56,784 nucleotides of DNA, taken from positions 1 to 56,784 of the forward strand of contig CAJNDS010000866.1 of NCBI GenBank assembly GCA_905221605.1. Reading direction: 5' to 3'. The DNA is from Symbiodinium natans (Eukaryota; Sar; Dinophyceae; Suessiales; Symbiodiniaceae). Made by a program: the position numbers and the translations under genes. A model generated the notes under the pieces. The model had not been told where the DNA came from and searched no databases. It saw nothing but the letters and a program-made list of their open reading frames with translations. Shown piece by piece: positions 45,861 through 56,200 of this stretch (position 1 is its first letter; every line of letters begins with the position of its first letter).

Positions 45861-45904
45861 GTGTACGCCCATGGGAAGTTTTAATCTTTTCCCTCAGTTG
45901 GGTT

Positions 45905-46440
45905 TAGGGTTTAGGGTTTAGCGTTTTTTGTCTATTTGCTGTAACCCTGAGGGTCCGGTTCCTCCGTATTTGAGTACTTCTGGCCCGCGATCGTGCCCTG
46001 AACAAGTTGCGACCGCGTAGTGGATTATTGAGGAATCGGGGCTTCTAGATCTAAAGAGCTCATTTTGGGGTGATTTGAGACATGTTGCGAGTGGCTCAAA
46101 GCCCCAGAATTATGACCTTCGTGAACCCCCTCTAGATCTGCCTCTCCTACAGACGCCTTGCTGACAAGACAAAGACTGGTAACCAAAATCCCACAGACCT
46201 AGAAAAATCAAAGCACAATCCCTGTAAGCCACGACCTCGCCATGTCTTTCCCAACAGCCTGGCGATGGAGTCCCGGTGCCCCGAGCAGACTTTGTGCAAG
46301 TACATGCCAGCACCATAGCATCGAGCTGTTATGTTGTATCATTAGCACGGTGGCTGGAAAGTACTACCAGATTAATGATGCAGTGAAGGATAAGTGCATT
46401 CACCCATCCTTGCGATTAATTTGAAAAGCGCCTCAACATC
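45905..46440. other. Convergent intergenic region
   Basis: Between the plus-strand transporter and the 3' end of the minus-strand gene. A short TTTAGGG tract lies at 45,900-45,923. No further gene or terminator motif was recognised; it probably holds the two 3' UTRs. Confidence 0.5.
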
Positions 46441-46703
46441 TTACCCTTCAAGGGCTTTCGCAAGAAGCTGCAGGTAGACCCTGCAAAGTGTGGTCTTCTC
46501 AACTGTCCTCTTGTGGCACTTCGCAGCAATTCCTTTCTCAGGAGGTTGAAGGTCATCAAACAATTTAAATAGTGTTCCAGACATTCCCCCAATTAAAGCA
46601 CAACCGAAAAGTACACAAATGCTGTGGTGTTTTGCTATGGCACTGGCCATGGAGCCAACATGATCCTCCTGCATAAAGCAGTGATAACTCCTCGGGTTGA
46701 TAC
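46441..46703 (-). CDS. Unknown gene exon 19 (3' terminal)
   Basis: After TGCCTGCAG the frame reads INPRSYHCFMQEDHVGSMAS then AIAKHHSICVLFGCALIGG and runs to TAA at 46,441. A GGTAAG donor-like site overlaps the stop, so this may not be the true end. Confidence 0.65.
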
Positions 46704-49700
46704 CTGCAGGCACATGTGCAAGCTTCGAAGTGAGAGGTGTTGACAATGGTCTTTCAAACTGTTGATACTACTTGAAAAAAACTTGTTTATGAATCAGGCA
46801 CAGCAGCGATCGCGAACGGCAAAGAATGCCAATTCTTGGAAGCCCTTAGCTATTTTTGGTTTGTTGCGGAACCACTAGAATGTCAAGCAGAGCAAATTAT
46901 AGGCTTCAGTCAGGTTTCGTGGCATTTCGGCTTTACTGGCCACAGCAGCATATGCTGTGCCAAAGCCCTTCGGCCAAGGGTGTAGTAGGCTTCCAAGCAT
47001 TGATCCTTTCGGAGTGCACTTATAAGGGTGGGCCAAGGACACAGTGCACAATCGCGCACCCCAACACCCAATACACTAGAAAACCCAGGATCCCATTGAA
47101 AGCAAGGGGCGCAGCAAATCGATAGCAAGCATGCATCGTCTGTTGACAGGTACAGGCCACAGCGCTCCGTCTGGTTGAACCACTCCGCCAGGTACCACCT
47201 GCAGTGGGCAATCAGGTTTATTAGGGTTTTGGGTTTTCAATTTAGGGTTTGGGGTTGGGGGTTTGGGGTTTAGGGTTTGGGGGGGGGGGGGAGGGGCGCA
47301 CCCTCATCGACTAATGTGTTTCAGGATGGAACAACTACATGATTCAAACTGTTATGAGGAATATTTGTCGGGGTACACAGCTCGGGCGACGAAGACAAAA
47401 TCGTCCTCAGGACCATAGCTGCCAGCATTCAGCTTGCTCACACACAGGTTGGCCAGCCAGGCCAATACCACTCGCCCCTGCATACAACACCGTAGCCTAA
47501 ACTCCTAAACCCCTTTGCCATGTTATCAACCTGAGCCCTGAAAGGCCCGAAAGAAAAACAAACATCCTAAGCCCTAGAGCCAGGTTGCGTTGTAGGCTTT
47601 GCATTGAAGCTTCGGGAACTGGGCCTCCTCCGAAAGCCGAAGATGGGGCTGGCTGTGCCTAACCATTAGCACGATTATTGGGATAAATGTTGAATCTAGT
47701 AAGGTAATTATAGGTTTAGGGTTTATAAGGTTTAGGGTTCAGGGTTTAGGGGTTTAGGATTAATTAGGGTTTAGGGTTCAGATCCCACCGGGAAAGGTTT
47801 CTGGCCATAAGAAGACAAGATTCGGAATTTTGTGCTGCTTCGTCCACGCACGAAACTCCAAGAAGGCCACCTTCAGCTGCTTGACCTCTTCATCTCCCTC
47901 CCATTGGCCCTCTGCTGCCACGAACCGCAGTGCCGAACCGGCAAGGTACTGCAGGAGCCCCTGATTCAGGGTGTGCATGGAGCACCAGCGGATGTAGACG
48001 GGATGGAAATTCCTAACTCCCAGAAGGGGACCTGATCACTCTGCACATGCCTTATAATTATAACTTCTCAAAAAAAATCGCAACCGAGTTCTAAGTTGCA
48101 AAGAGCCACTCTCGTGATCCCCCGCGCGAGCGGCATATTGTACAAAGTTGTCCAAGTCCCGTCGAGGATACAATGCACCAGGCACCGTGGCATGCGACGT
48201 CTTCAAGCAATGGCAGTGATGACAAATTGATCCACTGGACCAGCCGGTCTTCATGGCAAACCACTCCTGCATCCATTCGTCGTCCATTTAAAAACACCCT
48301 AAGCCTTAAAGCCCCCCAACCCGAAATATGGTGTAAAAGCACATCCGAATTACTTAAGGGTTTAGGGTTAATTAGGGTTCAGGGTTTAGGGTTTAGGTTT
48401 TAGGGTTTAGGGTTTAGGCCCGTATACTTTATAACAAGCCTGTCGAACAAACCAACCCTACTAGGCCGCTTTGGTAAGTCCTGGGTCTGGGGCCAATATT
48501 ATTAGGGGATTCGATCACGCCCCAAGAACCTTCCTAAGCAAAACTTCGTACTGGAGGTGGCCACAGCATGGGCAGCTGCAAGTGCTGTGCTCAGAACAAG
48601 TTCGGTTCTGTTCTGAGCACAGCACTTGCAGCTGCCCTATTTTGGGCGAGTGGGTGGATGAGGCCAGGGCTGGTTGAAGTTGCAGGGTGTTGGGAGGGTT
48701 TCGGGTTTCGGGAGGGAGGATAAACCGAGCTTGAAGGTTCTCACCCTAAAAGCACCCACTGTATCACGACAAACAGTCAACACCCCAGCCTTTTGCCATT
48801 TCCAATCACCTCTATATTCAGTTACTGCGCAGCGGATTGTCTTCGTAGCTCCACCGGGCATTGTCACCGACACACCCTCATCGAACAACTTGTTCAGCGA
48901 GGTCACCACCTTTTCTTCCATGAGATCATGATCGGTGTAGGAGGCATGACCACTCTAGGGAGGGAATTCTTGGAGCGTTTTACATGTTTGTAGGCATGAA
49001 AATATTGTTAACAGCGGAGAGGTGGCTGCTTGCAAATAGGCATTGAGTGTCTGTGGCCCCGCACTCCGGGCCTGATGATGCAGAGTGGGTGGGTTGGGTC
49101 CAGGGTACTTCATAGCATGTTTAAGAAAGGTTTTTGGTTCCTTTGCAACTTAAAACCCAACAGTCAGGCCTGTACGAAGACAGTAAGCGGCCAGCAGTAT
49201 AGGAGAGCATGCTTTCGTCCTTCCAGCGCCCGCCCCATCGAAATAACCACCAGCTTGTCCCCATGATGCTCTGTAAACTCAGCATCATCCCCCCATAGGT
49301 AAAGCGGAACATGTTCAGAAGAAGCCCCATGGGTCGGGACTCCAACTTCTTGCAAATGCTCCCAATACTTGGCAGTAGCCTTTTCCTGAACTTGGTCGAC
49401 TGGGAAAACGCCCTTCTCCACCAACCAAGGGATGAGCTGATCTGGGAGCAGAATAGGCATTTGCCTTCAGGATCTCTAGCTCAAACTTGTTTTGAACTTT
49501 CTCTTTTGAAAATTGCTACTTATTCTCATGTGAATTCCACGGGGCTTTGTCACCAGGTTGTCCCGATCATCCTTCATAGGCACCTCCACTGATGTCAATG
49601 GTACCTCAAGTGACACATCATGGAGTCGATTCAGATATTTTTTGTTTGGGGGGGGGAACTTACGAAGCAGCACAAACAAAAACAATAGATGTAGCATTAT

Positions 49701-52700
49701 TGAGATGGATGCTGGGAAGACACCCCAAAGTGGTTTGCCCTGCGCATCATATCCCTTTGGGCATTGCTGGACCATTTGGTTGAGGTTTCCAAGAACTCAG
49801 CTGCAGGGCCGACCATAGAGACTCCATGATCCTCAAACTCCTGCACAACCCAAACCGTGTCTACACAATTCATTCGAATTAGCTAGCACATTGCATTGGA
49901 GATCGGTCCTGCCGAACAGCCGCCAGCATCTCCCGGGCACCAGCAAACGATGAATCCTTAAGCGTGAATCTACCCATGCACACTACATGTGCCCACACCG
50001 CTCTGGCACAGGTTTTGGCACTATCCTCCGGGCTATTGCAAGCAGGCAGCTCCTTTGCCCACAGTCTTCAGGATGTAGGTGTGAAGGGGTGTCGTGATGC
50101 TGCGAGGGGCGAGGCCTCCCAGATGATAAGTGCAGCTAAAGGGGTTGCAGGCTTCGACGGCGCTACATGTAAGGAGGGGGAGGGATCATAGGGTTTAAGG
50201 CTTTATAAGGGTTAGTTTTTAAGGTTTTAGGGTTTGTAGGGTTTTGGGGGGAGGGGTTTTTTTGGCTTGTCGAAGAGCTCAACAGGGTTTCAATTTACCT
50301 CGTCCCATATTTTACGGATTCAGGGTACAACATCGAGTTTAGGGTTTAGGGCAGCCGGCTATTTTGACACCAGCTGCGACACATATGTAGCCACCCGATC
50401 ACTGTAGCAGACATGTGCTACCTCCTCTGGGGTAGATAATCCACAGGCTTCAGTCAAGGTAAACCCTAAACCCTAATTAACCCTAGACCCTAAAGATTAA
50501 ACCCTAACCCTAAACCCCAAACCCTAAACCCTAAACCCTATTTAAAGAGTAAACCCTAAACCCTAAACCCTAAACCCTAAACCCTAAACCCTAAACCCTA
50601 AACCCTAAACCCTAAACCCTATAAACCCTAAACCCTAAACCGTTGTTACGGGGTCTCAGGATTGATCGACTAGGGGGAAGGGGGGCTGATTAAGGGTGTA
50701 CGGTGATGACAGAATTCCACCCCAATGGAGATCGATAGCAGTGCAGCGCTACATGTTCACCACATCCTTCAAATCTCGTACCAAGTACGTAGGTCGATCA
50801 CCAACCTGTCTGCCACCACCACGATAGCATGATTGGCACAAGGGCCTACATACTGATCTGATCATATGCTCAAACCAACCTGAGTGGCAGGCAGGAGTTT
50901 CAAGACTTCATAAAGCTCAAGATATCGCATTCGTAGCGACAAGGCTCGTGCACAATAAGCCAGGCCTATCTCAAATATATTGCACTAGTGATCATTGAGA
51001 ATCCCTTGCTTGTGCCAAAATGAGCCCTTCGCACACAAAAGGTTCACGCTCGCTTCTTCGCGGGCTTCTTCGGCTTCGGCTCGGCCTTCACAGGGCAGAG
51101 GAGATCATGTGGACCCAGTAGTTCGAAGCCTAAACCTTAAACCCGAAACCTATAGCACAAGCCCTAAACCCTAACTATCCTTAAACCCTACTTCGAACCA
51201 TGAACAACCGTTTCGGGTTTCGGGTTTATAGGGTTTAAGGGTTTAAGGGTTTAAGGGTTAAAGGTTTAGGGATTATTGGGCGATTATTTGTATGGCCTGA
51301 AGTATTATAATCAAGTCCCAGTGGCGCAGGCTGACTTCGCGCCTTTCATGGCACTAGCACAGGCAGAAAGAGCCCCCTCTGCCACACGCATAACTTCGTC
51401 GTAAGCAGCACGCTGCTCGTGGATGATGTCTGCCTCGGGGATCTTGAGCGCATGCCATGCTTCCATCTTGCCACGGGCTTCCTCCAAGACTTGCATAGCA
51501 TTCGTAAGCTCTTCCACATGGCCATTCCGGAGTCCCTCATTCCTCAGCCAGGTCCAGCACACACGGATATTCAGAGCTGTCTAGATCCCGCGAGCGTCCC
51601 TTGAATGGTAATAATCAGACACGACACTAAAAACATCAAATCCTGAAGCCTAGGCTCAAAGTTTTGTTCACATTCACCTCACTCTTCAACACCCGGACTT
51701 CGGAGACCTTGTTGTTGAGGGCAGTGAGCTTGGAATTGGCCTGCTTGGTGAGGGTGGGCGCTTTGCTACCCTTCTTGTTGGCTGGCGGAGGGAGCGAATT
51801 GGGTCCAGGTGTGCTGGGGGCGGGTGGCTCTGCATTGGAGGAGCTGGCCCCACTGGTGCTGGCCATCATGTCGCGCTTTGCCAGGCCCCCCGGCTGGTTG
51901 AAGTACTTCCTATATAGGGCTGGATGCATAATGTAGGGTTCAGAGACACCGCCGTTAAACTAACAGCCTGTTAGTATCAATTTGCTTTCAAATTGTACAA
52001 AAAGTGTTTTCATGGCAAGTCGATAACGCCAAAGCACATCAAGAGCTTGGTCCCCTCTCCATCCACATTGGCGTGGAGCTCATGCTTCGACTCTACCTTC
52101 TCCTCCTCCTCCGACTCATACGCCGTGCTGTCCCAAACCTTGAAAAGCTCATGCTCCTGAGATCACGAAGAATTGATGAACCCAGCTGCGCAACCCAACA
52201 GCCGGCATAGCCCCCCCCCCCCTGAGATAGAAACCCAACCCTTGTGTTGTAGAACAATATTCAAGTGAGGGTCCTCAGAATCCGGAAGGTCTGGGTGCGT
52301 GGACCACCATTCACCTCCCAGCTCCTTTTTCTTCTCTCTGATCGACTTAGCGAGTGGAACGCCGAAGATTCCTTTCAATTCCTTGAAAGTCCTCAGGACG
52401 TGGCGGCCGCGGCGGCGCTCGGTCTTGCTCATGATGTGGTTCTGGACGAGGCTGCTACGCCCCCAGTCCTGGCCGGACTGAAGCCAGTCCTCCAGCAGCC
52501 GCGACACAATGTGCCGATCTAAGTTGCCATTTAGGGTTTAGGTTTAGGGTTTAGGGTTTATAAGGGTTCAGGGTTGGAGGTTTAGGGTTTTCATTGCGGT
52601 CCATTGCCAGTTTGACTACCCACTTATTTCTGATCAAGATATAGACAAGTGACTGTAGCGCTTGTTCTTGGCTGCCTCCAGGACGACCGCAGGGCAATTC

Positions 52701-53215
52701 GCACCTCAGCAATAATCCCTTCCCCCGAATACTAAACCCCTCCCCCCCCCTAATTCTGAAATTCGCCTGGGCCCGAAAAATATTTCAAATTAGGGGCGGG
52801 GTCTAAATCCCAAAACCTGGACACGGGGGGAGTAATTATAGGGTTTGGGGCTTGGGGTTCAGGGTTCATTAGGGTTTGGCTTTAAGGTTTAAGCCCGAAT
52901 TAAACCCTCTAAGCCCTGAGCCCTGAATCCTAATCCTCTCAGCCTTCAGCCTTAAAACCCTAATGGCTCAACTCAAGGGCGAAGGCCCTGAACCCCTCCC
53001 CCCCTAATTCTGAAACAGGTTTAGTGTTGGGCTGGGTGCCGGCAGGGTCCGGGAAAACTAATATTTAAAATTAGGGGGGGGGGGGTTTAGTACAAGGGGG
53101 AAGCGATTAGATGGTCTTCTACATGACGATACACTTGAACATGTTGCAGACATTTTGGGGGTATTCTTTAGTCTTCTTGCAAACACATTAAAAGAACTAG
53201 TGTATAATAGATATA

Positions 53216-53246
<31 letters not shown>

Positions 53247-56200
53247 AGATATAGATATAGATATAGATATGCTGTTGGGAGGGGGGGGTGTACTTAGATG
53301 AATTGAAGACAACACATCTCAGTCATTCCAAGGTGCTCTCGAAGCTTCGATTAAAGCGCATTCGGGCATTGTGAGCTAGCCGCTTGTCTCGCTCATCATT
53401 TGTCTCCCACTTACCATCTGGCCTCTTGAACATCAGCACCCCATCGATCAGCACCCCCCCATCTTGCTCATCCTTTTCTGCCTGCATCTTGCTACAGACT
53501 TGGTTGGGGTTTGAACCCTAAACACTTTAAAGTACAATGTAGTTCTAATCTCGGCCACACCCTCGTAAGGGTCCACGTCCCATTTTGTACACTAGACTAG
53601 AATAACACAACACAGTCATAAGGCGGCCTCCAACTGCGTGGTGTCCTTGCGCACCAGTCCCTCCTTGGCCAAGGCCAGCTGCTGGGCCATAGCCGCCCCT
53701 GGAGTCACGATCTCCACGACAGGAGGCACCGCGGGGGCGGCCTCGCAGGGTTTAGGGTTCAGCAAGATTTCATTCTGTATTTTTATGGGGTGTATAATCA
53801 AAACCTCGTAGGTGGGTTTCCAATGGTCCTGGATGGTTCCCCCAGTTCCCGCAGCGAGGGAGGTAATCTCCAAGTTCTGCATCTGTGCTTCGACTTCCCT
53901 CATCATCGCACTGAGCATCTCTTGAGGATCCTTGCGCTTGTTGTCCTCCTCCTCGAAGATCTGGGCCACGAAGTCCAAGGTGCTCTTGAGCTGAGCTTGC
54001 AACAAACCATCGTTTGTCTCAAGCCGCTTCCTGGCAGCCTCCACCCTTGTGTTGCCATCTGCTTGGATTTTGCCTTTCCACGCAGCCATGCTCTGCACAA
54101 TGGCTGCACGATTCATTGCGGTGTTATTCTCAGGCGTCAGCACCTTCTTGATGCTCTCTGCCACTGCTACATCTGCTTGCTGGAGCCTTGTCTGCGCAGC
54201 CTCGGTCTGGTCAGACAGATCATGTTGGGATGCTCGCAGGGCGCTGAAGCAGTTGAACAAGCTTTGGCCATGGGTGGCCAACACGCTCAGATCGGCCTTG
54301 TTGGATATGGTGTAATCTTTCTTTGCCTTGTACCATTCCACCAGAACATCAATCGCTGCATCCCAGAGCTCCGATGACCATTGCCCACCGGCCGTTGCTA
54401 GCAAGGCCCACAGCTGCTGTCTCAAGGATTCCATCTCCTCCTCGATGTTCATCACAGCAGTGGCCTTTGCTGACCGATCAGCCAACCGATCAGCCTCCTC
54501 GAGGCAATCATCCAAGCTTTCCAGGGATGCTCTCCAACTCACAGTCGTTTTGCGATCGAAGTCCGAGCCTTTGGAGGGGTTTCATTCGAGGGACTGAACT
54601 CGAAACAACAGCCTTAAGGGTCTGGGGTCTAGGGTTTAGGGTCCTTATAACACCCCAAAACCCTAAACCCTAAACCATCACCAAGTCCAAAAACGGGAGA
54701 AAACCTGACCCTACTTGGTGGGTTTGGACAGCTACTTGGTTTCAGGGGTTTGCCCTTCCAGGCCTTTTTTAATGCGTCCACTCCCCCACCCCCAACCCCC
54801 CAACCCCCCCTAACCAACCCACCAACCACCCCCCCAACCAACCTAAAGCAACCCCCCAAGCCCCCCCAACCAACCACCAACCCCCAACCCCCCCAACGCC
54901 CCCAACCCCCAACCCCCCCCAACCCCCCAACCCCCCCAACCCCCCAACCCCCCAACCCTCCAACCCTCCAAACCCCCCAACCCCCCAACCCCCCAAACCC
55001 CCCAACCCAACCCCCCAACCCCCAACCCCTAAGGGTCTGGATTTGCTTAATTTCAGACCGTCAGATTGGGGGCTGTTTGCTTGTTATAACACACACCGAC
55101 CCTGATCACTGTTTAAGAACCCAGAAGCTTGGCCCTGCACCCATTCGAAACCCTTCATTTGTGAATCCCCAACCCAAACCCTAAACCCTATACACCCTAA
55201 AGTATAGTCACGAAACCCTAAATCCTAAACCCTAGAGTCTAAACCCTGAACCCAAAACCCAAACTCTTTACAGTGCAACAATAAAAACGCCATCATGGAA
55301 CCAGTCTGGGCAGGCTTGTAGATCGGCTCGCCTTCCCCGCCCTGACTAGAGTGAGTGGAAAACACAGGTTCATTCCTGATCCTCATGATATACACATTTA
55401 AATAGTGGTGAGAGAAGCTCCCCCGCCCTAACCGACCTAGGCGTTTCTATAGTCGAATTATTAAGTCCAAATTCCAATAACATACCCCATACCAACTCGG
55501 GCCTGTGTCAGGGCTGCTGCATCCTCGAGAGCATCGATGAGGTTGCGCGGGCTGGGAACATTTTGCTTCTCGGGTGAAGGAGGCTTCTCGGGTCGACTAG
55601 CTGTGGGCACCGTGTCCTTACCATGGGGGGTCCTGGAAGCCATAAGCACATCTTCCTGCTCTTGCACGGGGGGTTCTGTTGCTGGCGGCACGTCCGTCTG
55701 GGCAGAGGGCTGTGCGACTGGTGGAAGAGAAGCCTGTGGTAGACCAGTCAGCTTTGACTCGTTCGTGCCTCCAACATTGGTGGGAGTCGGGGCCGGCGCT
55801 GCCACCCCCCCAACCACTGCTGGCACATCTGTCTCCTTTCCCTCTGTCTGCCCCCCAACCACTGCTGGCACATCTGTCTCCTTTCCCTTTGTCTCCCCCT
55901 CAGCCACTGCTGCCACATCTGTCTTGTTTCCCTCTGTCACCCCCCCAGCCACTGCCTCCACATCTGCCTTGCTTCCCGCCCCTGCCACATTTGACTCTTG
56001 CTCCCCAGCTTGTTTCAGGCGCTTGGGATAGGGACTCTTGCCTGGAGTTTCCTCTTCCACGAGATCACCTGCACCACCTGAATGTAGAATTCGATAGACG
56101 ATTTCTTGTTTGTGAGAACTACTCGTATCTGTCGTATCTTCACAAAACAAAAAACATGATCCCAAGGATGCTTGTGTCTTGCAGAGCTACTGCGACGGGG

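Noticed and set aside
53790-54377. 195-codon plus-strand frame opposite the coiled-coil exon
   Set aside because: The minus strand has the helical, low-bias composition and continues the neighbouring exons. The plus frame is its shadow.
54629-55184. Gly/Trp-rich and Pro/Thr-rich frames of 60-144 codons
   Set aside because: Direct translations of the CCCCCCAA array on the two strands.
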